Shown here: positions 1 to 9,305 of the stretch, piece after piece | How positions within the stretch are numbered: the first letter of the stretch is position 1 | Layout: each line of letters begins with the position of its first letter | Origin: Planctomycetota bacterium | GTDB lineage: Bacteria > Planctomycetota > Planctomycetia > Pirellulales > PLA5 | NCBI GenBank assembly: GCA_003576845.1 | Contig: QEVJ01000048.1 | Location: forward strand, 1-44,118 | Reading direction: 5' to 3' | Length of the DNA stretch: 44,118 nucleotides | Translations under genes and position numbers: made by a program | The notes under the pieces: generated by a model | Told to the model about the DNA's origin: nothing | The model's input: only the letters and a program-made list of their open reading frames with translations | The model's database searches: none

Positions 1-2
1 GC

Positions 3-798
3 CAGGCGGCTTCGGCGGTAATTCCGGCGAGCCAGTATTCGCTGGCGACGGCGCTCGAAACGACGCCGCCGCAGGTGTCGTCGATTCTGGTGTCGAGCTT
101 GCAGTGGACGCCGTTGTTCGTGAGCTTCCTCGACTCGCAAGACCTCGGCGTCGGCGGGTACGAGCTGCCGCTCGGCGGCACGTCGAGCGTGTTGCCCTGG
201 TCGAACCTCGACCAGATCAAGGTGCGGTTCGATTCCGACGTGTTGCTCGATGCCGAGGATCTGACGATTTCTGGCGTCAACGTGGCCGACTATGGCATCG
301 TGGGCTTTGATTACGATTATGCCACGCTCACCGCGACGTGGACGTTGGCGCAGCCGATCGCGTTCGACCGGGCGAACATCGTGCTCGCGCCGACCGTGAC
401 CGACCTGGCGTTCAACAGCATCGCCGGGCCGCGGACGGCTGGCGTGAACGTGGCGACGGGCGACGTGACGGGCGACGGAGCGATTAGCTCGGCCGACCGG
501 ACCGCCAATCTCGCCCACCAGTTCCAACCTGAGCGATCTGGTGATCTTGCAGCAGCGGTTCCGCAGTTCGCTGCCGGCGCCGTCGTCGGCGGTCGTCGCG
601 AAGGCGGGCGATCGGGCGATGGTTCAGATTCCCGAGGACTTGGACGCGCTTCGCGCAGCTCGTCGAGTAGGCCGGCCGAGCAACGGTGTCGTTCGGGCGA
701 CATTAGCGGCAACGGACCAAGCGCTGGCGGCGGCGGCTAATGATCTCGGAGGCCTCACGGGTCGGCGGGACCGGATGTTCCACCGAAGGCGCGGTTAA
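3..798 (+). pseudogene. 3' end of a dockerin-type exported protein, frameshifted, 5' end outside the window
   Basis: The frame is open from the first bases of the window, so the start lies upstream. Frame 3 reads a beta-rich domain (about nt 80-440, with the phrase LPWSNLDQIKVRFDSDV) and then the first dockerin-like calcium loop (GDVTGDGAISSADR, about nt 465-505). At about 505-530 the sense jumps to frame 1, where SNLSDLVILQQRFR completes the dockerin and a basic tail ends at 798; frame 3 itself degenerates and stops at 740. One indel therefore breaks the gene, or the base call is wrong. The beta domain is a close relative of residues 747-870 of the protease gene at 15509, so this is probably another giant surface protein of the same island. 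Its N-terminus and function cannot be seen. Confidence 0.7.
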
Positions 799-1107
799 CG
801 GCGAAGCACTCGGCAAGAATCGAATTCGCGCGGCGCGAGCGATCGCCGGCGAGCGTTTCGCCGAACACCGCGACCGTCAGCAAATCGCCCTGCGACCATT
901 CGATTCGCGACGCAGGGTATTGCCCGCACTTCGCCCGGTAATTATCCTTGCGGTCTGCTATCCGAATGGTGGGGCTGGGGCCATTCGGTTCTTGCGGATG
1001 CCTGTGAGGTACTGCTAGTGGAAAACGCCGGGTGTTGATCCGGGATGTCGCGGCGATCGTTGCCGCGGCTCTGCGACTTGCACGCTCTTCCCTTAGGCGG
1101 TTCCACG
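799..1107. other. intergenic stretch, no convincing gene
   Basis: Short open frames here have poor start signals and no recognisable content. There is a small 6-bp hairpin (CGGCGA / TCGCCG) near 860-880. I see no convincing promoter hexamers, although this stretch should carry the promoter for the genes at 1108 and 1407. Confidence 0.4.
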
Positions 1108-1410
1108 ATGATTTGGCGTCCGTTCTTTCGTTGGCCCGGCGGCATGCTGGCCAAAACGCTCTGTTGTTTGATCGTATCGCTCGCCGCGCCGGTTGTGGCC
1201 CGATCGCCAACCGGCCCGCCGCAAACGCTCGCCTTCGACGACACGGTAGGTGCGGGCAATCCCGATGTTACGGATTTGGAAGTCGGCGCGTGGCTGTTCG
1301 CTTCGCAAGAATTCCATACGGTGTCGCTGTCCGACGCTGGGCTTTGTGCAAAGCGGCATACCGCACATCGCCAGCGCCCATCCGCCCATACGCTTGCAGG
1401 ACATCCATGA
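1108..1410 (+). CDS. small putative secreted protein, ATGA-coupled to the downstream giant gene
   Basis: This is a 100-residue reading frame. The N-terminus looks like a signal peptide: basic residues, then the hydrophobic run LAKTLCCLIVSLAAPVVA, with cleavage plausible after AxA near residue 30. The rest (TLAFDDTVGAGNPDVTDLE and onward) has no family I recognise. An in-frame ATG at 1045 would put a charged extension before the signal peptide, so 1108 is preferred, although its ribosome binding site is weak. The stop codon overlaps the start of the LEPR-XLL gene in the arrangement ATGA (1407-1410), which fits translational coupling and is the main argument that it is real. It could instead be the remnant of a longer secreted protein, because its last 30 residues look like random sequence. 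Confidence 0.45.
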   Translation: MIWRPFFRWPGGMLAKTLCCLIVSLAAPVVARSPTGPPQTLAFDDTVGAGNPDVTDLEVGAWLFASQEFHTVSLSDAGLCAKRHTAHRQRPSAHTLAGHP

Positions 1411-4400
1411 TTAAGAAGCACTACTTTGCATTTCACAACAATTCGCGTCGCATCGAGCGAGTCGGACGTTTTCGAAAGGCGAACGTCGAGCGGCTCGAAA
1501 TGCGTCAAATGCTCACGGCGCTGTTAACGGTCGGCGGAAATACGTGGCACGACGTCGATCGCGACGGCATTTGGGACTCGACCGAATCTCCGGCGCCGGG
1601 GCTGACCGCGGAACTTTACTACGTCGGGCAAAACTACATGGAAGGAGACGCCGACGACGAGTTCATCGGCGTCGCGGTCAGCGATGAAACGGGTGCATAC
1701 GTAGTGTCCGACGTGCCGCCGGATCGAGATTATTATTTCGTATATACACCGCCGGAAGCCCTCTCGATTACGAGGAATACTTCCGGAATTACTTCGAACA
1801 TTTACGACAGCGATGTCGATCCGCACCGAGGTCGGCTACGATTCCACGTCTACGGGAATTCGCTGAACAACCTCGGTGTTGGCCTGGTCTCGCCGCCCTC
1901 GTTTGGAGATGTCGCAATTATCCGTGCCGCCGAATCGAGCGCCAACGTCGTAGGCAGCGCCATGTCGCGCGATGACGCGGGAAACCTTTACATCGTCGGA
2001 CACCACGATAAGTCGGTCGACTTCGATCCAACGTTGGGCAACGAAATCACCTCCGCCGGAGCCGGCCGAGCGCTCTACGTCGCCAAGTATCTGGCCGGCG
2101 GTCAAATCGACTGGGCACGAAATCTGATCGTGCCGATCAACGGCTACGGCGCGGCAACGTCCGTCGCAACGGACGATGACGGCAATGTCTTTGTCGGCGG
2201 CAACTTTGTTGGCACGGTCGATCTTGACCCGACTGCGAATGTGGACGCCCGCACTTCCCGCGGCGAATGGGACGGTTTTGTCACGAAGTTCGACGCCGGC
2301 GGCGGCTATTTGTGGACTCGAGTTGTCGGGGATACCAGTTTCGAGGAGCTTCGTTCCCTCGCCACCGACACCCAAGGCAATGTTGTCGGGGTCGGGAACT
2401 TTCGGGGAACTGTGGATTTTGACCCCGGCCCCGCGAACCAGACGCTGGCTGCATTCGGCAATCAAGACGCGTTCTTGTGGAAGCTCGATCCGGCCGGCGA
2501 TTTGGTTTGGGCAAAGTCTTTCCGCGGCTTGGGAAATCGAGAGACGATTCATCGCATTGCGATCGACGCCAATGACGACGTGGTCGTCGTCGGCGCTTTC
2601 GATGGGCAAATCGATTTCGATCCTTCGCCGCTTAGAACTCACTTTGTCACCTACGCCGGTGGCGAGTCGGACGCGTTCGCCGCCAGGCTCGCGTCGAATG
2701 GCGATTTCATTTGGGCAAAAACGTTTCGCGCTGCGACGACCGAGGCGGCGATCGACCTCGTGATATCCAAAAGCGGAAACCTCTATGTTACCGGCGCTTT
2801 TGAGACGCTGACCGACTTCGATCCCGGCGTCGGCGACTACCTGCTCGATGGCGATGGCGAGCAAATGTTTGTCGTCGCCTTGACCGATGCCGGCGACTTC
2901 CGCTGGGCGCGCGGACTCCCCGGAGAATGGCGAACTAAGGGGCTGGGCGTGCGCCTCGACGACCGGGAAAACGTTTACATCGCCGGCTCGTTCACGCCAT
3001 TCCAAACGGACGACTTCGACTTCGATCCAACGGAGGGCGTGTTTTCCTTTAGGCCCGAACCATATCCCTACCGGCAACACACGCGCGTCTTTGGATTGCG
3101 CCTTACCTCCTCCGGCGAATTCGACTGGGCACGGCTGCACGGCAACACCGTAAGAGGATTCGAGGTCGACGACGCGGGAAACGCCTATCTGTTCACCGAT
3201 TTCCGCAGCGGATTCGAACTCGATCCCGGCGCTGGCGTCTTTTCCGCGATTTCGCAAGCCGATGTGTTGGCGATCGCGAAGTTCTTGCCGCCCGGCGAGA
3301 TTGCGGGAAGCGTGTGGAACGATCTCGACGGCGACGGGATTCGACAAGCCGGCGAGCCGCCGCTCCCCGGCGTGACCGTGAGGCTGTACGAAACCGTCGA
3401 TGGAATCTCCGGAAACGACAACGACGTCCAAAGCTGGCCCGTGGCGGTGTCTGCCGCGGACGGTTCTTTCCAGCTTACTGGCGTAGCGCCGGGAACATAC
3501 TACGTGCGCCCGGACATGCCAATTGGCCGCCGAATCTCGCCGACGGAGAAAGACGGCGGAAGCTCGCTCGACAACGACGTTTCGCCGGTTACGGGGCTTT
3601 CGAGCACCTTCGCGGTAACGAGCAACGGACGCGCCGAAGGGATCGGCGTCGGGTTGTCGGCCTACGCACCCCTGCCGCGAGACGACCACTACGCGGTCGC
3701 CGAAGACGGTTCGCTCTCGGTCGGAGCCGCGCAAGGAGTGTTTGGCAACGACGATCGAGGCGCCACGCTGCTGCCGCCGACCGTCGTTTCGGCTCCGCAA
3801 TACGGCGCGTTCGAACTGCGCGCGGACGGGGGATTCGATTATCGGCCGAATCCCGACTTCAGCGGCGTCGATTCGTTTTCCTATCTGGCGGCTCAGAGCA
3901 ACGGCGTGGGGTTTGATCTTACGCGGGAATTCCGTCGGTTTGCCCGCGACACCGTCGAGTTTAACGATCGATTCGCGGAGAGCGTCGCCATCTGGGGCGA
4001 TTGGGCGATCGCCGGTGCGCCCGGCGACTACGCGACGAGCGGTCCCAAAGGTTCGGCATACATTTACCGTTGGGACGGAACGAGTTGGAAGGAGCACTTT
4101 AAGCTGCAAGGAACCTCAGCGGACGAATGGTTCGGATCTTCGGTCGACATTTGGGAAGATAAAGTCGTGGTCGGCGCCATTCGTCGCAGCAATGTTACGG
4201 CCGGACGCGCGTACGTCTTTCGACGTAACGGCAACACATGGGCGCAAGAGGGAACGCTCTCGCCCGGCGACGCCGAAGGCCGCAACAACTTCGGCGCGGA
4301 CGTCGCAATCTCCGGCGATAACATCGTTGTTGCTGCCCGCGAGGCCGCTTACATCTTTCGCCGAAGCGGCGGAACGTGGTCGCAACAAGCCCGCGTGACT

Positions 4401-4910
4401 CCGCCGAACTACTACAGCCAATGGTCGTCGCGCGTGTCGGTCGATGCAACCGGCGACACCGTCGTTGTTGGCGTGCCGCGGTCGGACGTTGCCTCGCTCG
4501 ACAGCGGCGCCGCGTATGTCTACGTCCGTGAGGGGAATAACTGGCCCCTGCAGGCGAGCGTGACCGTGCCCGACCCAACGGGCACGAGCGATCATTTTGC
4601 CTGGTCGGTCGCAGTCGACGGCAATACGCTCGTCGTCGGTGCGCCGGACGCCGACGGCCACCCTTACGGATTCAGCAGCGGCGCGGCCTACGTATTCTCG
4701 GGGTCCGGGCCGTCGTGGAGCTTCGTCTCCAAGCTGGAAAGAGACATTGAGTCGGCGGCGAACTTTGCCGAAGAGGTTGCCGTTTTCGGCGACTTAGCGG
4801 CGGCGCGACGCACGTGTTTCAGCAAGTCGACGGCCGGTGGCTGCGCCATGCCCGCGCCGCACCCAGCGACGGCGGCTTGTCGACCGCTTTGGGCCGCTCC
4901 GTGGCGGTAG
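1407..4910 (+). CDS. LEPR-XLL giant surface protein, N-terminal part (frame breaks near 4800)
   Basis: The start at 1407 (MIKKHYFAFHNNSRR) has GCAGGA about 6 bases upstream and places the LEPR-XLL-type signature NVERLEMRQML at residues ~27-37, where this family carries it; the longer frame from 1032 only adds arginine-rich nonsense. Order of domains: SdrD/Cna-B-like domain (res ~42-140), about six SBBP-type beta-propeller repeats (res ~165-630, units built on GNxYxxGxFxGxxDFDP and DxxWAKxF), a second SdrD-like domain (res ~631-750), a cadherin/Ig-like Big_9 domain (res ~755-833), then FG-GAP integrin-like repeats (from ~850). In the last FG-GAP blade sense is lost after VAVFGDL (about nt 4790) and the frame ends at 4910. 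The protein continues in another frame in the next entry. Such proteins are thought to be exported to the planctomycete surface; the ligand is unknown. Confidence 0.8.
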   Translation: MIKKHYFAFHNNSRRIERVGRFRKANVERLEMRQMLTALLTVGGNTWHDVDRDGIWDSTESPAPGLTAELYYVGQNYMEGDADDEFIGVAVSDETGAYVVSDVPPDRDYYFVYTPPEALSITRNTSGITSNIYDSDVDPHRGRLRFHVYGNSLNNLGVGLVSPPSFGDVAIIRAAESSANVVGSAMSRDDAGNLYIVGHHDKSVDFDPTLGNEITSAGAGRALYVAKYLAGGQIDWARNLIVPINGYGAATSVATDDDGNVFVGGNFVGTVDLDPTANVDARTSRGEWDGFVTKFDAGGGYLWTRVVGDTSFEELRSLATDTQGNVVGVGNFRGTVDFDPGPANQTLAAFGNQDAFLWKLDPAGDLVWAKSFRGLGNRETIHRIAIDANDDVVVVGAFDGQIDFDPSPLRTHFVTYAGGESDAFAARLASNGDFIWAKTFRAATTEAAIDLVISKSGNLYVTGAFETLTDFDPGVGDYLLDGDGEQMFVVALTDAGDFRWARGLPGEWRTKGLGVRLDDRENVYIAGSFTPFQTDDFDFDPTEGVFSFRPEPYPYRQHTRVFGLRLTSSGEFDWARLHGNTVRGFEVDDAGNAYLFTDFRSGFELDPGAGVFSAISQADVLAIAKFLPPGEIAGSVWNDLDGDGIRQAGEPPLPGVTVRLYETVDGISGNDNDVQSWPVAVSAADGSFQLTGVAPGTYYVRPDMPIGRRISPTEKDGGSSLDNDVSPVTGLSSTFAVTSNGRAEGIGVGLSAYAPLPRDDHYAVAEDGSLSVGAAQGVFGNDDRGATLLPPTVVSAPQYGAFELRADGGFDYRPNPDFSGVDSFSYLAAQSNGVGFDLTREFRRFARDTVEFNDRFAESVAIWGDWAIAGAPGDYATSGPKGSAYIYRWDGTSWKEHFKLQGTSADEWFGSSVDIWEDKVVVGAIRRSNVTAGRAYVFRRNGNTWAQEGTLSPGDAEGRNNFGADVAISGDNIVVAAREAAYIFRRSGGTWSQQARVTPPNYYSQWSSRVSVDATGDTVVVGVPRSDVASLDSGAAYVYVREGNNWPLQASVTVPDPTGTSDHFAWSVAVDGNTLVVGAPDADGHPYGFSSGAAYVFSGSGPSWSFVSKLERDIESAANFAEEVAVFGDLAAARRTCFSKSTAGGCAMPAPHPATAACRPLWAAPWR

Positions 4911-7762
4911 GCGCGCACACGGTCCTCTCGGGCGCGTACAACGGGTCGTCGTCCGCCAGCTCCGGCTATCGCGGCGCGGCATACTTTCACGAGTTCGTGC
5001 GCGGCGCTGTGGCTCACGTCACGCTCGACGTCGCGCCGGCAAACGACGCTCCGATTGCCCGACGCGATGTGTACCAGATTCCGGCCGGGCAATCGCTCCA
5101 TGCCCAGCGAGGAATCCCGGCGGCCCAGCTTGCGCGGGATCTACTCGTCGCGGCAGACGACTACGTGTATCGCGTGCGCTACGGACTTTCGAGTGTCGAA
5201 GGGATTCTCGGCGACGACAGCGACTCGACGATTCCGCGCGGCATCGCGTTCGACCCAGTCGAGCGAAAGATTTATGGCACGAATTCGCAATCGGACCAGG
5301 TGTGGCGGGCGAACTACGATGGCACGGCAAAGGAGACGATATCCACAGCGACCGAGCCCACGGCGATCGTGTTCGATCCAAACGGTCGCAAGCTGTATTG
5401 GATTTCCAACCAAATCCCCGGCATTTGGCGATCGGATCTGGACGGTCAAAACCGAACCGTTCTCAGCGCTCGCGAGGAATTGGGCGTCGGGCGAGGCTTG
5501 GCGATCGATCCAACGGCGGGAAAACTCTACTACACGAGTCGCGATTCCGTCCGTCGCGTCAACCTAGATGGCACGTCGCCCGAGGATCTCGTCACCGCGG
5601 GCGTTTCGCAAGCCCGCGGTATCGCGCTGGACTTGTCGGCCGGAAAAATGTACTGGATCAACGCGCGGCAAATCGATCGCGCGAATCTCGACGGAACGAG
5701 CGTCGAGACGCTTGTCTCGTCGGCAACCGATATCCTCGCGATCGCCGTCGATCCGGCAGCCGGCGCACTCTTCTGGGCGGAAGCCGGATCGTCCAGTCCC
5801 GCACAAAGGCTCTTCCGGGCGAAGCTCGATGGCTCGTCCACCGAACTTCTGTTGACCGACGCCGGCCGCGTCTTTGGCATTATCCCGACTCCCGCTCTCG
5901 ACTACGTCGCCGATCCATTGATAAGCCGAGAGACCGTCTGGCGTTTTCTCGACAACGGGTCCGATCAAGGGACCGCGTGGCGCGAGCCGGACTTCGATCA
6001 CGCCGGCTGGCGGAACGGACTAGCCGAACTCGGCTTTGGCGACGGCGGCGATGGACGCCCGGAGGCAACGACGTTGAACTCGGGCCCGAGCGGCAATCGC
6101 TACGTGACGTACTATTTCCGCCGCGAGTTTTCCGTCGTCGATCCGGCATACTATGCTTCGCTGCAGCTAGATCTCAAACGCGACGATGGCGCCGTCGTGT
6201 ACCTCAACGGCTTCGAGGTACTTCGCAATAACATGCCCTCCGCAACGGTATCGAGTTCCACGCTCGCGTCGCAAGCCGCACCCGACGATGGCGCGAACTT
6301 CATACGTTTCGACATCCCGTCGAACCACTTGGCGCCGGGACGCAATGTCATTGCGGTCGAGATTCATCAGGCATCGCGAGACAGTTCGGATATCAGCTTC
6401 GATCTCGAATTGACCGGCTCGATTGCTCCCAACCTTGCCGGGGTGGCGCTGGCGAACGATTACGATGCAGACAATTCGTTGCTCACCGCAACACTCGTCG
6501 CGCCCCCGCACCAAGGAACGCTGACCTTCCGCGACGACGGCGCGTTCACTTACACGCCAAATCCCGGCTTCGAGGGCGTCGACCGATTCATCTATCGCGC
6601 CAGCGACGGCGAACTGTCGTCGCCCGATACGCTCGTCACCATCAACGTCGGCGCCGCGAACAGGCCCCCCTCGGCCGCCGACGACCGATACGTTGTCCGC
6701 AACAATCGCACGATCATCGTATCCGCGGCGGCAGGCGTGCTCCTCAACGATTTCGATCTCAACGGCGACGAAATGCTGGTCGCTTTGTCGTCGTCTCCGA
6801 TTCACGGGTCGCTGTCCCTCGCCGCAGACGGCAGCTTCGCATATACGCCGGATCCCGGCTTCGTCGGCATCGATTCGTTCACCTACCGCTTGAGCGACGG
6901 CAGCGGCGCTTTTGCCGTAGCCACGGCGATCGTTCACGTTGTGCCGCAGCACGATCCGATCAACGGCATCCCGCTCGCCGACCACGACGTGTTCGACGCG
7001 GCGGCCGGCGTACTCTCCGTCGTTTCGCCGGGTGTGCTCGAGAACGACACCGATCCGGAACAACGACCGTTGACGGCCGTCGTCGAGCGATCTCCCTGGC
7101 ACGGCACGCTCAGTTTCGCATCGGACGGCAGCTTTACCTATACGCCGCTACCCGGGTTCTTGGGCCAAGACACGTTCGCGTACCGAGCAACCGACGGAAA
7201 CACGTTCTCGATGCCGGCGACGGTGGTACTCAACGTCACCGCACCGAATCCGGCCGCGCCCGAATCAGGCGTGGCGACTGGTATTCTTCCTCCCACGCCA
7301 CCGACTGTTTCCGCCTTCCCACCGTCGACAATCGATTCAGGTACGAGCAGTCCCGGCACAACCTCAACATTGCCGTCCTTTGCCGATCTCAACGGCGATG
7401 GCCGCGTCGACCGCGGTGATCTCGCGGCGGTAATGGCCGCCTACGCCTCGACAAATCTCGCCGCCGATCCAAATGCCGACGGCCGAGTCTCGCTCGCCGA
7501 CGCCATCGTCGTGCGCAACGCAATGGCGTCGCAAAGCTTTGAGCCGGGCGCCATCGTTCAGTCATCGGCAAAACAACTGACGCCGCGAGCAGTCGACCAG
7601 GCATTGCTCTACGCAACACGGCGTTTCATTCGCCGCAGTCCGGCAGTGAACGCCGATGTCCTTGGCGACCTAATGGCCAGCGGCAGCCGCGACCCCTCAT
7701 CACCTGACTCGAACTGCGTCCGCCTCGATCCCGTGCGTCGGCAGATCCGCGATCGACGGTGA
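4814..7762 (+). CDS. LEPR-XLL giant surface protein, C-terminal part with dockerin repeats
   Basis: This frame continues the protein above. It resumes the broken FG-GAP blade with THVFQQVDGRWL from about 4808, so the GTG at 4814 is only the first formal start and not a real one. Domains: rest of the FG-GAP propeller (to ~5000); a YWTD/LDL-receptor-like propeller (5155-5880, repeats of AIVFDPNGRKLYW and RANLDGT type); a beta-sandwich module (5920-6420, with DDGAVVYLNGFEVLRNN) that recurs four times in the gene at 9306; three Big_9 cadherin-like domains (6430-7240, each ending TYTPxPGFxGxDxFxYRxSDG); a dockerin pair (DLNGDGRVDRGDL and DPNADGRVSLADA, 7380-7520); and a basic tail. Intact, the whole protein would be about 2,100 residues. 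Either the locus is a young pseudogene or one base is miscalled. Confidence 0.75.
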   Translation: MFQQVDGRWLRHARAAPSDGGLSTALGRSVAVGAHTVLSGAYNGSSSASSGYRGAAYFHEFVRGAVAHVTLDVAPANDAPIARRDVYQIPAGQSLHAQRGIPAAQLARDLLVAADDYVYRVRYGLSSVEGILGDDSDSTIPRGIAFDPVERKIYGTNSQSDQVWRANYDGTAKETISTATEPTAIVFDPNGRKLYWISNQIPGIWRSDLDGQNRTVLSAREELGVGRGLAIDPTAGKLYYTSRDSVRRVNLDGTSPEDLVTAGVSQARGIALDLSAGKMYWINARQIDRANLDGTSVETLVSSATDILAIAVDPAAGALFWAEAGSSSPAQRLFRAKLDGSSTELLLTDAGRVFGIIPTPALDYVADPLISRETVWRFLDNGSDQGTAWREPDFDHAGWRNGLAELGFGDGGDGRPEATTLNSGPSGNRYVTYYFRREFSVVDPAYYASLQLDLKRDDGAVVYLNGFEVLRNNMPSATVSSSTLASQAAPDDGANFIRFDIPSNHLAPGRNVIAVEIHQASRDSSDISFDLELTGSIAPNLAGVALANDYDADNSLLTATLVAPPHQGTLTFRDDGAFTYTPNPGFEGVDRFIYRASDGELSSPDTLVTINVGAANRPPSAADDRYVVRNNRTIIVSAAAGVLLNDFDLNGDEMLVALSSSPIHGSLSLAADGSFAYTPDPGFVGIDSFTYRLSDGSGAFAVATAIVHVVPQHDPINGIPLADHDVFDAAAGVLSVVSPGVLENDTDPEQRPLTAVVERSPWHGTLSFASDGSFTYTPLPGFLGQDTFAYRATDGNTFSMPATVVLNVTAPNPAAPESGVATGILPPTPPTVSAFPPSTIDSGTSSPGTTSTLPSFADLNGDGRVDRGDLAAVMAAYASTNLAADPNADGRVSLADAIVVRNAMASQSFEPGAIVQSSAKQLTPRAVDQALLYATRRFIRRSPAVNADVLGDLMASGSRDPSSPDSNCVRLDPVRRQIRDRR

Positions 7763-7893
7763 CTTTCACTTGATTGACGATCGGCTGTATCCCCAACTTG
7801 ATCCACTCCCTTTCTTCGGAACGCCAGTGAGTAAACAAGCAAGTGCCGTTTCCCAGCGATGTGCCGCTTGTTTCCTTCCTCCGAGGTGCTCCG

Positions 7894-9075
7894 ATGCGAA
7901 GTTTACATCACCTTGTGCGCATTGCCATGCGCTTCCGCCGGTTAGTCGTGCTGGCGCTATTGATTTGCGTCTCCTCGCGCCCGGTCAATGCCGCGCCGGG
8001 CGACACCTTGCACACGTTCACGCCACCACCGGGGCAAGTCGCTTATCGATTTGGACATGCCTTCGGGAGACTGGACGGCGACATTTTTGTTGGTGGTCAA
8101 AATCCAGACGTATCGTTCGTCGCTAACGTCTACGATGGCAAGTCATATCAGTTCGAGCGGTCGTTCTCGATTTCGGCGGCAAGCGGAGCGACGATCTCGG
8201 ACTTCATCTGGAGTACCGCGGTGCACAACGGCCAACTTCTCGTCGGTGGCGTGTGGACGAGAGCCATTTCTGGATTTGGCGTCGTCCATTTGGTCGACGG
8301 GGCGACCGGAAACGGCGTGCGCACCTTCCGAAATACGACGGTTCCGCCCAATTCGAATGACGCCTTTGGGCTGTCGGTAGCCTTTTCCGGTAACGATGTG
8401 CTGGTTACTGACTACCTCGCACCGGGCGGCTCACCGACGGGCGCGGTTTATCTCTATGATGGTGGAACGGGAAGCCTGCTTAGAACCTTTCTGAACCCGA
8501 CCGGCCGCCTGAATGATGATTTCGGCGGCACGTTGGCCGCCTCAGGCGACAGCATCCTGATCGGGGCGCCAAGGTATCGGGGGCCGGACGGCCGAGAAAG
8601 CGGCGCCGTCTACCTGTTCGACCGGGAGTCTGGAGCACTTGTCAACACGGTTTACGGGGCGGGCACGTCCGCCATTGAGCGTTTCGGCCAATCGATGGCC
8701 GTCGATGGCAGCCGTGTTCTGATCGGCGGCCAGCAGACCGGCCCCCAAGCGGTCTATGATGCTCGAAACCTGTCGCTGATTCAGCACATTCCCGACTCCC
8801 GCCCCTACCGGCCCGACTACTATACGGCGGGCGCTTTTGTCGACCATGCCGTGGCGCTCACACGGTTTGCCGGCGATCCTGATCTCCGTCATGTCGTAAA
8901 GCTCTTCGACGGCAACAGCGGCGAACTGATCGCCGATCTTTACAGTCCGGGGCCGTCGTCGATCGCGTACTTCGGTCCGGCGGCGGCGGCCGGAAACGAC
9001 GTGCTCGTCGGTATCGGACACAAGACAGCGTGCTGCTGTACGAAGGGGCGCACGCACCCGGACCGTCCATGCTGA
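7894..9075 (+). CDS. secreted FG-GAP beta-propeller protein, C-terminus disrupted
   Basis: ATG 7894 is chosen over the GTG at 7843 because GAGG lies 7 bases before it and a clean signal peptide follows (RRLVVLALLICVSSRPVNA, cleavage before APGD at about residue 35). The mature part is a run of FG-GAP-like blades built on FGxSVAxSGNDVLV and GAVYLYDGGTGSLLRTF, predicting a beta-propeller outside the cytoplasm. The last blade is interrupted: after GNDVLVGIGHKT the frame gives a Cys-rich nonsense tail to 9075, while the expected continuation VLLYEGAHAP is found in another frame from about 9030. No dockerin or LEPR-XLL signature is present, so it may be a solitary secreted protein. Ligand and role are unknown. 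Confidence 0.7.
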   Translation: MRSLHHLVRIAMRFRRLVVLALLICVSSRPVNAAPGDTLHTFTPPPGQVAYRFGHAFGRLDGDIFVGGQNPDVSFVANVYDGKSYQFERSFSISAASGATISDFIWSTAVHNGQLLVGGVWTRAISGFGVVHLVDGATGNGVRTFRNTTVPPNSNDAFGLSVAFSGNDVLVTDYLAPGGSPTGAVYLYDGGTGSLLRTFLNPTGRLNDDFGGTLAASGDSILIGAPRYRGPDGRESGAVYLFDRESGALVNTVYGAGTSAIERFGQSMAVDGSRVLIGGQQTGPQAVYDARNLSLIQHIPDSRPYRPDYYTAGAFVDHAVALTRFAGDPDLRHVVKLFDGNSGELIADLYSPGPSSIAYFGPAAAAGNDVLVGIGHKTACCCTKGRTHPDRPC

Positions 9076-9245
9076 CGATGTGGTGGGCTGTCAGAATCCG
9101 CCTGTCGCGAGGGCGCCTTGCCTTGTCAGCTCGGCAGTATTCCTGCGAGATGCGGTACGCCGTCTCTGCGAATCTTGCCAGGGGCCCGTTTTCACCTGAC
9201 GCAAGCGACTCGGCCGGCTCAGCCTAACGGAATAAATAGATCCAT

Positions 9246-9275
9246 TTGACCCGAAAGGGCGAACGACGGGATAAT
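9246..9275 (+). promoter_or_regulatory. near-consensus sigma-70-type promoter for the 9306 giant gene
   Basis: TTGACC (9246-9251) and GATAAT (9270-9275) are separated by 18 bases. Each matches 5 of 6 consensus positions. Transcription would start near 9282, giving a leader of about 24 bases. This is the best-looking promoter in the window; it is not experimentally supported. Confidence 0.55.
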
Positions 9276-9291
9276 GCCGGCACCACGACTT

Positions 9292-9298
9292 AAGGAGG
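9292..9298 (+). promoter_or_regulatory. strong Shine-Dalgarno for the 9306 gene
   Basis: AAGGAGG lies 7 bases before ATG 9306, an almost perfect anti-16S match. Most genes in this window have weak or partial sites, so this one stands out and fixes the start. Confidence 0.8.
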
Positions 9299-9305
9299 TA
9301 CTGCA

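Noticed and set aside
1032-1406. 125-residue extension of the LEPR-XLL protein
   Set aside because: Arg/Ala-rich translation that overlaps the better-supported small secreted ORF and would hide the LEPR-XLL leader.
2170-3250. CRISPR or other regularly spaced DNA repeat
   Set aside because: Periodicity here is at protein level (beta-propeller repeats) and diverged in DNA; no repeat-spacer structure anywhere in the window.
1836-4109. 757-residue open frame on the minus strand opposite the LEPR-XLL gene
   Set aside because: It is the antisense of a gene with clear propeller repeats; its own translation is Arg/Val/Asp-rich without domains, as expected from GC-rich codon bias.
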